11,722 bases of DNA from Chloroflexota bacterium (GTDB lineage Bacteria; Chloroflexota; Anaerolineae; Promineifilales; Promineifilaceae). Made by a program: the position numbers and the translations under genes. The first letter of the stretch is position 1; each line of letters starts with the position of its first letter. Positions 6,501 through 11,722 of the stretch are shown here, piece by piece. Below the pieces are notes generated by a model. The model did no database searches, was not told the DNA's origin, and saw nothing but the letters and a program-made list of their open reading frames with translations. Where the stretch lies: the NCBI GenBank assembly GCA_024223125.1, contig JAAEOP010000305.1, positions 1-11,722 of the forward strand. Direction: 5' to 3'.

Positions 6501-7959
6501 ATACGTACAAACTTTTGACCCGGCTATGACGGTTAGCAATGAAAATATCTTCTTGGTCGGGAACTTGTTTGAAGGCTTGATGGAATTAGACAATGAATGG
6601 AATGTTATTCCGGCTCTCGCCAGACGTTGGCGCGTTGACGCTACTGGCAGACATTATCAATTTGAGCTGCGGGCAGACTTGAAATGGAGTGATGGCACTT
6701 CACTCACAGCCCACGATTTTGTATTTGCATACAAACGGAACCTTAGCCCCGAAACCAGAGCGAGTAATGCGGGGCAATTATATATTATTGAAGGGGCGGA
6801 ACAGTTCCACAAAGGAGAAAGCCTCGACGCTGAAGTTGCCTTAGGCGTGGCCGCCAGCGATGCGTTCAATCTAAGTATTACCCTGAATTCACCCTCGCAC
6901 TCTTTTCTTTATTTATTGACTGATCCGGTGATGTTTCCGCAACCGGCGCATCAGGTTAAGAAATTTGGAGATCGGTGGAGCAAACCAGAAAATCTAGTCT
7001 GCAATGGCGCTTTTATGCCGATTGTAAAAAAGAACAAGGCGGCGAATTTGGTTCAAAACCCTTATTACCGGGGATATGAATTGGGCAATTTGGAAAAAGT
7101 GTTATTTAGTTTTGTTCATCCCAATATTGACCAATATCAGAATAAGCATATTGATTGGTGCCGGGTGGATGATCAAGCCAATTTAATTCGTCAATACCCG
7201 GATGAAGCTATCCTGGTGCAAGGATTTTTAACGTTCTTCCTTATATATTCCTGCCATGTTCCCCCGTTTAATGATCAAACATGGCGACAGATTTTTGCCC
7301 AATGTATTCACCGTCAAACATTGGTTAGCGACGTTTGGTCAGATGTGCAGCGGCCTGCTTACGGCGGTTTGGTTCCGCCGGGTATGCCGGGACATACACC
7401 CGAAATTAGCCTGGCGTTTAATCCAACGGCCGCGCGTAAGACATTAGAGAGTCATCTGCCCAAGACTCAGTTGCCGCCATCATTAAGACTCATTACCTTG
7501 CCAGGGTTTAAAGAGACGCCTCAATTTCTCAGCCAGGTCTGGGGCGACTATTTGGGTGTGCCAGTTTCAATTGAAGAGAATTTAGCGGCCGATGATCTGA
7601 TTTCCCAATTTCAAGAGGGCAAAGCCCATATGGCGCTGCTAGGCTTTCATTTGGATTATCCTGACCCAGATGAACTATTTCGCACGCTGTTTCACAGCGC
7701 CAGCCCTTTGAACTTTCTCGGCTGGCAAAATGCACGATTCGATGCGCTGCTAGATGGCGCTCTAACAAGCGCAAATCTGTCTGACCGGCTGTCCCGTTAC
7801 CATCAAGCCGACCAATTATTGGTAACAGAAGATGTTGTCGCTGTACCCTTATATTACTTGCAAGCGTATGGTCTGCTACGACCCCATTTTCACTTGATGG
7901 ACTCGGGTAAAATTGTACATGATGGGGCCATCAAATTTAAGAATATCAGGGCAATTTAA
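3529..7959 (+). CDS. Tandem class III cyclase, STAND-type ATPase and family 5 solute-binding domain fusion
   Basis: A 1476-residue multidomain protein. Cyclase domain 1 (about 25-200) has ADISGFT with metal Asp37 and KFGGDA with Lys85 and Asp89. Cyclase domain 2 (about 235-435) has Gln269 where the first metal Asp should be, but keeps TGD (Asp310) and the GDAINLSAR loop with Asn382 and Arg386. Domain 1 lacks a clean copy of that loop, so together they resemble the paired halves of soluble adenylyl cyclase (class IIIb). An AAA/STAND ATPase follows: GRE at 450-452, Walker A GEVGQGKT at 487-494, Walker B VVLALDDLQWAD around Asp627-Asp628, then helical regions and TPR-like repeats to about 965. 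Residues about 978-1476 match family 5 (OppA/DppA type) binding proteins: FDPAMTV, NLFEGLMEL, LKWSDGTSLTAHDFVFAYKR, GAFMPI. No signal peptide or lipobox precedes that part, so it should face the cytoplasm. The ATG directly follows the preceding stop. Cyclic nucleotide synthesis and ligand sensing are inferred. Confidence 0.9.
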   Translation: MTTNLMLPLAAYIPRDRVENMVQQRPLTRDGVAMIADISGFTPLTEALTQGLSADHGAEELTRALDSVFTPLIAQVHRYGGSVIKFGGDALIVWFGRVKRGRRTAVIRRALTAAGQMQKVMQRHGRIPTPIGPVSLQMKIGLAYGPVKRFNLGLPEIGFEDVLAGATLDRMADNEHHAEPGDIMADRETLAYAETAVTIIEWRDDVAVVGKILRPSRPQPWPELTWSPNKETDLVEQLAAYVPRSIAETLQTGQTQVAELKPVLSLFVQFHGLDYDADPEIETKLQTYFCLAQQVVARYGGRLNRLITGDKGSLLHIIFGAPRSVEEQELRAIRCALDLQADCGRLPFISMQRIGVTAGRVFAGPVGSPLRHDYTTMGDAINLSARLMQNAAADQILLDTAVRQQLNAAFTITDLGNIKVKGKANPIHVYAAESYQQPERVRRRIERLFGREAALSVIRNLLAVVRNRSTEYRTRNTKHGHILTIIGEVGQGKTLLLDNLRHEAEMEWQTSLSGGVWASGISLAYGNTFSGYLFIEILRDLLNVPPGATPHQTSQRLRDFCLDLFGSGRLDSTYPYLAKFMNLPLPEEAAARLDGLAGESLRWQIFELLPDLLRRVCAHYPVVLALDDLQWADSTSLQLLERLTLLTADSPLILLLAMRPEMETRAWEMALGWDTLALSNPEAAALPHTRLTLNALDDDAAVALITHHAPDLPERVVAYLVEKGGGNPLFLVELVRTLQLSDDTDFEDVALDALDLPNSVQGLLLAQLDRLAVEMRHMLQLAAVIGRTFLDEVLAGISTAEKQVTALISELADRDYVRPAQVDLGAAHTFRHALIQEGAYSTLLHERRRTYHRQVAQTFERLFPAAIAEQAAFLAYHYEHAADLDNAIYYLNQTADQARLLFAHEEAELLYKRILDLMAQDEGVDSYGRAKTYLKLAHIYSNQQAFSSAQEYYNLAFDLFDDHYEKRQDQPVAKTTFQEDTRTLKWGVIEQYVQTFDPAMTVSNENIFLVGNLFEGLMELDNEWNVIPALARRWRVDATGRHYQFELRADLKWSDGTSLTAHDFVFAYKRNLSPETRASNAGQLYIIEGAEQFHKGESLDAEVALGVAASDAFNLSITLNSPSHSFLYLLTDPVMFPQPAHQVKKFGDRWSKPENLVCNGAFMPIVKKNKAANLVQNPYYRGYELGNLEKVLFSFVHPNIDQYQNKHIDWCRVDDQANLIRQYPDEAILVQGFLTFFLIYSCHVPPFNDQTWRQIFAQCIHRQTLVSDVWSDVQRPAYGGLVPPGMPGHTPEISLAFNPTAARKTLESHLPKTQLPPSLRLITLPGFKETPQFLSQVWGDYLGVPVSIEENLAADDLISQFQEGKAHMALLGFHLDYPDPDELFRTLFHSASPLNFLGWQNARFDALLDGALTSANLSDRLSRYHQADQLLVTEDVVAVPLYYLQAYGLLRPHFHLMDSGKIVHDGAIKFKNIRAI
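4894..4967 (+). repeat. Dispersed repeat embedded in the ATPase domain coding sequence
   Basis: TCTGTAATCCGTAATC at 4894-4909 is nearly identical to TCTGTAATCCGCAATC in the non-coding stretch at 9744-9759. It is followed by GTAGTCCGTAATCGG and a tandem ACACGAA run (about 4948-4967). Inside the gene it encodes residues about 456-479, rich in Arg, Asn and Thr, between the GRE motif and Walker A, where STAND ATPases usually have a short helix. The sequence stays in frame. It looks like an intergenic-type repeat captured as a linker. Confidence 0.55.
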
Positions 7960-9574
7960 CGCAGTTACCGCTGTTAAGCAGTATTCTATGTTGTGAGTCA
8001 GCTACTAGAATGCACATCTTTTCGGCGCCGTAAGGGCCAAACGGCCGTTCACTAAAACTATATTTTGTAAACGGTGAAGAGCCGCCATATAACTTCCATT
8101 TACATTGAGTAGGATCGCTAGGGTAAGGGCACAGCTCCGTCCCTGCATATTTTGGCAAAACAGTGTCAAAGAAGAAATGGACGTGATAATTCTTTGTGTC
8201 CGGCACAAAGTTATGGACTTCAAAGTTAACCACATAGTTAAAATTGGCGTCCAATGTCAGGCTAAGGATTTCAGCAGACTTTATAGTGGAATCGGTATTG
8301 TTCAAAATAGATGGCAGATAAACAGTGTTATCCAAAACAGATGATGTTAATGTGCCGCTGCCGCTTTGTACAAACTGATAATTATTGGGGGAATTATTAT
8401 TAAAGTAGGTTCCAGAAATCCGTACTGTGGTGTTATTGCTGCCGACGCTTGCCACATACAGTCCGCCGCCAGAACCAGAGGCGGTGTTATTCCTAAATGC
8501 GCCTCCTAAAATGGAGATATTGCCCCCGTCCATTTCCGCATACAGCCCGCCCCCTTTGCTGTCTGGTTGATTATCAGCTAAATTGCCATCGAAAACAGTG
8601 TTGTTAATTTGCACCTCCCCACCGATCATATTTAGATAAAGACCACCCCCGTTTTGGCCTGTGTTATTGGTAGTGAATTTACTGTTTTCAATTGTGACGC
8701 GGCCTCCTTCCATCTGAATATAGCCGCCGCCGGCCGATTGGCTGACCAACATTGTCCGATTATCTTCAAATTCACTGTTGCGGATAATTAGCTCGCTGTC
8801 ATCAAAAAGATGGACTTCAAACCCGCCACCACGATTGGCGCTGTTGTTCGTGAAGACGCTGTTATCAATAGTGAGGGAGGAATTATTATAAAGCTCTATG
8901 TACAGACCGCCCCCGTTAAAGTCATCCGCTTCATTAAAATCAAAGAGGCTGTCTTCAATTTGCAGATGAGACCCGCCCCGAATTTCCAAATAGATGCCGC
9001 CGCCATAATCACGAACAAAATTGTCATCGAAAAAGATGTTGTCTAATAATACCTCAGCGCTGTCGCTGATAACCCCGCGCACACCGCCGCCATTAGTGGG
9101 ATTGCCGTTTGTTTCTAAGATGAAGTGCTCGACAATGAGTTTATCTAAGTTGGGAAAAGTGGGATCGTTTGTATCTTCCAGGACAAGGACTGAGCCGGAA
9201 TTATTGAGTTCGGAGCGAGTGATTGGCGCGTGGTAAGAAAAGCCGTGACTCAGAAAATCAATTGTTTCTGTAAATTCCTGGTTATTCGTATCGCAATTTG
9301 TATCTGGAAACCAGCCGCCGCTAAGGCGCAAATTTTTGGTAATAACTGCGTTCCCGGAATCTTTAGCCGGTATCATTTGAGGAATGAAGTCGCCATCTTC
9401 TGCCAGTTGAATAGCCTGCTCAAATGTGCCACAGTTTCCGGCGCCGCTGGCAATGCCTCTCGCTTGTACTTGTGACCAGAGAAACATGAGCGCCATTGTA
9501 GACGTGAATAAACTGAGGAGAATAATAAAGCCAACATACTGCCAACGGGGCGTGTTCTTTTGCCAGGAAGTCAT
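7946..9574 (-). CDS. Secreted Pmp-like parallel beta-helix surface protein
   Basis: A 542-residue exported protein. Residues 14-34 form a hydrophobic signal or anchor helix after a basic N-terminus, ending WSQVQARG. About 45-160 resembles the entry part of right-handed beta-helix proteins (CGTFEQAIQLAEDGD, ITKNLRLSGGW). Eight GGG blocks at residues 162, 191, 221, 249, 282, 309, 341 and 369, mostly followed by (I/L/F/Y)Y or similar, alternate with NSxFxxN segments every 27-33 residues. This pattern is close to the GGA(I/L)/FxxN repeats of polymorphic membrane proteins. VYLPSI (418-423) precedes a separate C-terminal domain of about 110 residues with four cysteines. There is no autotransporter barrel. 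AGGAGA lies upstream (about 9582-9587) at good spacing from ATG 9574. Its stop overlaps the convergent cyclase gene by 14 bases. Likely an adhesin or structural surface protein; partner unknown. Confidence 0.85.
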   Translation of the reverse strand: MTSWQKNTPRWQYVGFIILLSLFTSTMALMFLWSQVQARGIASGAGNCGTFEQAIQLAEDGDFIPQMIPAKDSGNAVITKNLRLSGGWFPDTNCDTNNQEFTETIDFLSHGFSYHAPITRSELNNSGSVLVLEDTNDPTFPNLDKLIVEHFILETNGNPTNGGGVRGVISDSAEVLLDNIFFDDNFVRDYGGGIYLEIRGGSHLQIEDSLFDFNEADDFNGGGLYIELYNNSSLTIDNSVFTNNSANRGGGFEVHLFDDSELIIRNSEFEDNRTMLVSQSAGGGYIQMEGGRVTIENSKFTTNNTGQNGGGLYLNMIGGEVQINNTVFDGNLADNQPDSKGGGLYAEMDGGNISILGGAFRNNTASGSGGGLYVASVGSNNTTVRISGTYFNNNSPNNYQFVQSGSGTLTSSVLDNTVYLPSILNNTDSTIKSAEILSLTLDANFNYVVNFEVHNFVPDTKNYHVHFFFDTVLPKYAGTELCPYPSDPTQCKWKLYGGSSPFTKYSFSERPFGPYGAEKMCILVADSQHRILLNSGNCVKLP

Positions 9575-9654
9575 AGAGTTCTCTCCTATATAATGTTGTA
9601 GGTGGGGAAGTGCAAGTGTCGATGTTGAATCTGACCCATTATAACGTAATTAGC

Positions 9655-9684
9655 GCAAATGCCACCTCATGAGGTGGCATTTGC
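9655..9684. promoter_or_regulatory. 30-bp perfect palindrome, possible operator or terminator stem
   Basis: GCAAATGCCACCTCA at 9655-9669 is followed without a gap by its exact reverse complement (9670-9684). It lies 80 bases upstream of the beta-helix gene start (minus strand) and 5 bases before a ribosome binding site on the plus strand. There is no clear T-tract on either side, so a dyad operator is as likely as a transcription terminator. Confidence 0.6.
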
Positions 9685-9700
9685 ATTTAAGGAGATAAAC

Positions 9701-9784
9701 ATGAAGCGAATAGCGAAACAGGTGTCCCGGTCTATTTGGCTATTCTGTAATCCGCAATCGGTAAGCGATAATCGTTTTCACTGA
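9701..9784 (+). pseudogene. 27-codon mini-ORF with good ribosome binding site, interrupted by repeat
   Basis: AAGGAG at 9689-9694 is six bases ahead of ATG 9701. The frame reads MKRIAKQVSRSIWLF and then enters the TCTGTAATCCGCAATC repeat, stopping at 9782-9784. The basic-then-hydrophobic start looks like the beginning of an exported or membrane protein that has been cut short by the repeat. It could also be a genuine short peptide. No family recognised. Confidence 0.3.
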
Positions 9785-9811
9785 TTACTGACTACCGGCA
9801 ACTGATTACTG
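9744..9811. repeat. Dispersed TAATCCG / CTGATTACTG repeat
   Basis: Starts TCTGTAATCCGCAATCGG (9744-9761), shared with the coding repeat at 4894. It ends with two direct copies of CTGATTACTG at 9781-9790 and 9802-9811, with an AT-rich spacer. No coding potential beyond the mini-ORF that runs into it. It resembles a small dispersed intergenic element; only two partial copies can be seen here. Confidence 0.5.
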
Positions 9812-9820
9812 TTGTTCGTC

Positions 9821-9855
9821 GCTAACGGCCGTCTCCGGGCCAGACGGCCGTTAGC
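9821..9855. terminator. Perfect 14-bp stem hairpin downstream of the small secreted protein gene
   Basis: GCTAACGGCCGTCT (9821-9834), loop CCGGGCC (9835-9841), AGACGGCCGTTAGC (9842-9855). Each arm holds the ACGGCCGT octamer. It lies 44 bases past the stop of the minus-strand gene ending at 9900 and could end its transcript, but there is no T-tract after it on the minus strand. It may simply be two inverted copies of the octamer motif. Confidence 0.45.
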
Positions 9856-9899
9856 CAACTCCTCTACTTTCCTTCAATCTCCACTATACCGAGACCCGG

Positions 9900-10385
9900 T
9901 TACGAGACTTTCGTCAGCGTGCCCATGATGACTGGGTCGCGGCCACACATCCAGGGGGTGTCGATTTTGGCTTCCACATCCAGCGTATCGCCATCGTCTG
10001 ATAGCTCGCCGGTTACTTCAACCGTTACCTCAAACCCGCCCACATCAATTGTGGCCTCCGCTGCTAACTCGTCAGGGTGCGCGGCCGTCTTTCCGCCTTC
10101 AGCCCACATGGAACTGGCCGGAAGAACAGCGCTGCCGCAAAATCCACCTGCATCCACCAGGAGTCCCCCACCCAGAGATGCCGTACCTGCTACTAAATTA
10201 TCCTCATCGTTTAAGTCAAGGGTGAGGGTGGTTTTGCTGTTATTGTCACCCGTTACTGTGCCTGTAAAAACACCCTCGAATGGTCCCGTTTCTGCATTCT
10301 GCTTCGTTGGCGCGGCAAAAGCCGTCACGCTCAAAATAGATAATGTCACTAATGTAATCAATAAACCTACTGTCAATTTTTTCAT
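9900..10385 (-). CDS. Small secreted beta-rich protein of unknown function
   Basis: A 161-residue protein with a classical signal peptide: MKKLTVGLLI followed by a hydrophobic stretch and an AFA-A cleavage site after about residue 24. The mature part is acidic and rich in Gly, Thr, Asp and Val in an alternating pattern that suggests beta strands (VFTGTVTGDN, TTLTLDLND, VTVEVTGELSDDG). Two cysteines, Cys83 and Cys147, could form one disulfide. I chose ATG 10385 over an in-frame GTG at 10394 because GAGG lies eight bases before the ATG but overlaps the GTG. It is followed by a GC-rich hairpin at 9821-9855. No recognised family; it could be a calycin- or beta-barrel-like extracellular protein, which is a guess from strand pattern alone. 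Confidence 0.8.
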   Translation of the reverse strand: MKKLTVGLLITLVTLSILSVTAFAAPTKQNAETGPFEGVFTGTVTGDNNSKTTLTLDLNDEDNLVAGTASLGGGLLVDAGGFCGSAVLPASSMWAEGGKTAAHPDELAAEATIDVGGFEVTVEVTGELSDDGDTLDVEAKIDTPWMCGRDPVIMGTLTKVS

Positions 10386-10596
10386 GTCATTCACCTCGTT
10401 TTGTTTGATGCTGACAGCTTATCAGAGACAGACGGCCGTTGGCTTTAACCCTGTCTAGCGGCAACCTTAAGACAGCATTAAGTTGCCAGTGGCAAGCAGC
10501 GGAATGTGGCTGTGCATAGGGAGATTGCAGAGACGGCCGTTGGCCTGTTATGATAGAGTGGAAAATAAGTTAACTGACGACCTAATTATTTCTGTT
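10386..10596. other. Intergenic region with direct and inverted repeats
   Basis: No gene seen. It holds two direct copies of AGACGGCCGTTGGC (10430-10443 and 10531-10544); a near copy also forms the right arm of the hairpin at 9842. It also has an imperfect inverted repeat GCAACCTTAA ... TTAAGTTGC (10461-10470 and 10478-10486) and a 13-base palindrome TTGCCAGTGGCAA (10483-10495). These lie between divergent genes and are plausible regulator sites for the minus-strand gene starting at 10385. I see no convincing promoter for that gene. Confidence 0.4.
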
Positions 10597-10624
10597 TTGA
10601 TTTTTATCAGACAATCATTACAAT
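10597..10624 (+). promoter_or_regulatory. Candidate sigma-70 type promoter for the SPFH gene
   Basis: TTGATT at 10597-10602 and TACAAT at 10619-10624 are separated by 16 bases in an AT-rich stretch. A start near 10631 would give a leader of about 140 bases before ATG 10773. Confidence 0.5.
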
Positions 10625-10680
10625 ACAAAAAGGTGCAGTTTCTAACCGTGAAATAAGAAGCCAAACATCGGCGACAATCA

Positions 10681-10742
10681 GCGTTTGATCCAAACTGGAG
10701 AACAAACTGACAGTTTGTTCGGCGCAAATAAACAGTTTGCGC
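10681..10742 (+). promoter_or_regulatory. Leader with three adjacent, mutually compatible and competing hairpins
   Basis: Hairpins in order: GTTTG-ATC-CAAAC (10683-10695); the 21-base GAACAAACTGACAGTTTGTTC (10700-10720), a nine-base stem; and GCGCAAA-TAAACAG-TTTGCGC (10722-10742). CAAACTG occurs at 10691 and 10703, and its complement CAGTTTG at 10711 and 10733, so alternative pairings exclude each other. This is the layout of an attenuator, a protein-binding leader or a paired operator. It ends 30 bases before the SPFH start codon. Confidence 0.5.
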
Positions 10743-10772
10743 TATAAGTGAAGATCGGGAGAAAAAACCCTC

Positions 10773-11722
10773 ATGAATGATAAAGTGATTATTGGGATAG
10801 TCATCACAGTCTTAGCGCTTGCGTTGAGCATTGCGGCCGTTGTCACCTGGGGCGTAGTTGGGTTAATCGGGGTACTTATTGTTTTGGCCATTGTCGCTAT
10901 CGTCACTTTCTTCCAGCAGCGTAAGGGGTATGTTCGCCTCAACGAGTTGGAAGTGGGGGTCTTGTTTGATAGGCATGGTAATTTCATCTGCTTTTTGGAT
11001 AATGAGTACGGCCGTGTCTACCCTCAATCAGCCAACAAACCCAACCATTGCCAACCCTTAGACAACCCCATCCGGCGACACGCCGTCAACCCCGCCCAGG
11101 AACGGATGACTGCTACCATCTCTAAGGGCCTTATCACGGCTACCGGCACTGCCAAACAAATTCGCACTCTGGAAGGCATCCCCATTGATATTCCTTGGAG
11201 CTTTGCCTTCCGCATAGAAGTTTGCAGCATCCTATCGGGCATCGAACTCAAAATGGCGCGTGCTTTACCAGAATTTTCTACCAATATCATTGCCGGCCGG
11301 GTCAAACATGCTTTGCAACATATTATCAGCTGCACCCCCATCGCCGACTTGTATGCTTTTGAACAGGGTGATGACGACGACGACGGCCGTGGCCCCATCC
11401 AACGTCTGGAAGATGAATTGTGCGTTATGGTGATGGAACGATCGAAAATATTGGGCATTACTGGGAGTGGCTTGAATGATGTGCGCCTGGGGCCAATTGA
11501 ACTTCCGGCCCAATTGGAAAAAGCCCTGAGAGCAGCCCATCAACGGCAGTTGCAAACAGAAACAATGGGACATGCGCTGGAAGTGTTGCAAAAAGCTGTG
11601 TCAAACTTCTCTGAAGAAGATATGCAGCGGTTAACCACCCTGGAACGGCTGCGAATCATTGACGAAAACAGCAAATCAATGGTCTACGTCACCGACGCCT
11701 TTGTCAGCTCAAAATCAGATTC
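10773..11722 (+). CDS. SPFH/band-7 (stomatin-prohibitin-like) membrane protein, 3' end outside the window
   Basis: The frame is open from ATG 10773 to the last base, 316 complete codons. Residues 5-47 form a long hydrophobic stretch that can make two membrane helices. It is followed by QQRKGYVRLNELEVGVLFDRHGN, typical of the start of an SPFH domain, which scaffolds membrane microdomains and often partners with proteases or NfeD. The middle includes the IDIPWSFAFRIEV strand (138-150) and NIIAGRVKHALQHII (171-185). Residues 200-204 are five consecutive aspartates in a probable loop. From 245 on, a charged helical region begins (LPAQLEKALRAAHQRQLQTE). GGGAG at 10757-10761 is a possible binding site at a long 11-base spacing. 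Upstream lie a promoter and hairpin leader. Assignment to SPFH is good; the exact subfamily is not determined. Confidence 0.8.
   Translation, partial: MNDKVIIGIVITVLALALSIAAVVTWGVVGLIGVLIVLAIVAIVTFFQQRKGYVRLNELEVGVLFDRHGNFICFLDNEYGRVYPQSANKPNHCQPLDNPIRRHAVNPAQERMTATISKGLITATGTAKQIRTLEGIPIDIPWSFAFRIEVCSILSGIELKMARALPEFSTNIIAGRVKHALQHIISCTPIADLYAFEQGDDDDDGRGPIQRLEDELCVMVMERSKILGITGSGLNDVRLGPIELPAQLEKALRAAHQRQLQTETMGHALEVLQKAVSNFSEEDMQRLTTLERLRIIDENSKSMVYVTDAFVSSKSD

Larger units (their letters stand above)
11..11390. repeat. Highly iterated palindrome ACGGCCGT scattered over the window
   Basis: Counting by eye I find about 32 copies of CGGCCGT on the plus strand, of which about 21 are the full palindrome ACGGCCGT, for example near 10, 1899, 2559, 3600, 3838, 3899, 4111, 4167, 6307, 8042, 9824, 9844, 10432, 10532, 11008 and 11382. 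Uniform base use predicts below one octamer. Copies fall in all three codon frames (Thr-Ala-Val, Arg-Pro, Gly-Arg), so selection acts on the DNA and not on protein. They are absent from the RAYT coding sequence and from 6315-7959. Confidence 0.85.

Noticed and set aside
9585..9620. TTGCAC-N17-TATATA promoter for the beta-helix gene
   Set aside because: The -10 box would abut the AGGAG binding site, placing the transcript start downstream of that site.
9919..10458. Plus-strand 179-codon frame opposite the small secreted protein
   Set aside because: It is the complement of a gene with a clear signal peptide and binding site; its Ser/Pro/Val-rich text is typical of an antisense shadow.
10742..11591. 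Minus-strand frames opposite the SPFH gene
   Set aside because: The plus-strand frame is continuous over the same bases with family-typical content; the minus frames are short and Ser/Arg-rich shadows.

Overview
The window looks like a chromosomal segment of a Chloroflexota bacterium, most likely an Anaerolineae-type metagenomic or environmental lineage. The evidence is a moderately high GC content, a secreted beta-helix protein carrying a 'VYLP' motif near its C-terminal domain (common in that phylum's surface proteins), a very large cyclase/ATPase signalling protein, and a strongly over-represented palindrome ACGGCCGT. The phylum call is an inference from protein style; no rRNA or marker gene is present.

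Layout. Positions 1-444 hold only fragmentary coding signal with no recognisable family. Positions 470-1694 form one mobile unit: a REP-associated tyrosine transposase (RAYT, Y1/HUH family, 794-1336) lies between two directly oriented repeat arrays (470-738 and 1358-1694). Each array has the same plan: a GTAG-headed hairpin, then three or four tandem units of about 61 bp, then an inverted CTAC tail. Next is a type I restriction R subunit (1732-3528) whose N-terminal DUF4145-like part and C-terminal EcoEI_R_C-like part are joined in frame while the nuclease and helicase core is missing. Its stop codon touches the start codon (TAAATG) of a 1476-residue protein (3529-7959) with two class III cyclase domains, a STAND/AAA-type ATPase, a helical repeat region and, unexpectedly, a complete family 5 (oligopeptide type) solute-binding domain at the C-terminus.

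Two minus-strand genes for exported proteins follow: a polymorphic, Pmp-like beta-helix protein (7946-9574), which overlaps the cyclase gene tail to tail by 14 bp, and a small secreted beta-rich protein (9900-10385). The gap between them holds a 30-bp perfect palindrome, a mini-ORF cut into by a dispersed repeat, and a GC-rich hairpin. A plus-strand SPFH/band-7 membrane protein (10773 to the window end, incomplete) has a candidate sigma-70 promoter and a leader with competing hairpins.

Functional links. The degenerate HsdR and the cyclase look translationally coupled, but no hsdM or hsdS is present in the window, so restriction activity is not expected from what is visible. The cyclase may be a one-protein peptide or solute sensor that makes a cyclic nucleotide; this is inferred from domain content. 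The strongest candidates for an undescribed system are the cyclase/ATPase/solute-binding fusion and the RAYT with its paired tandem arrays.
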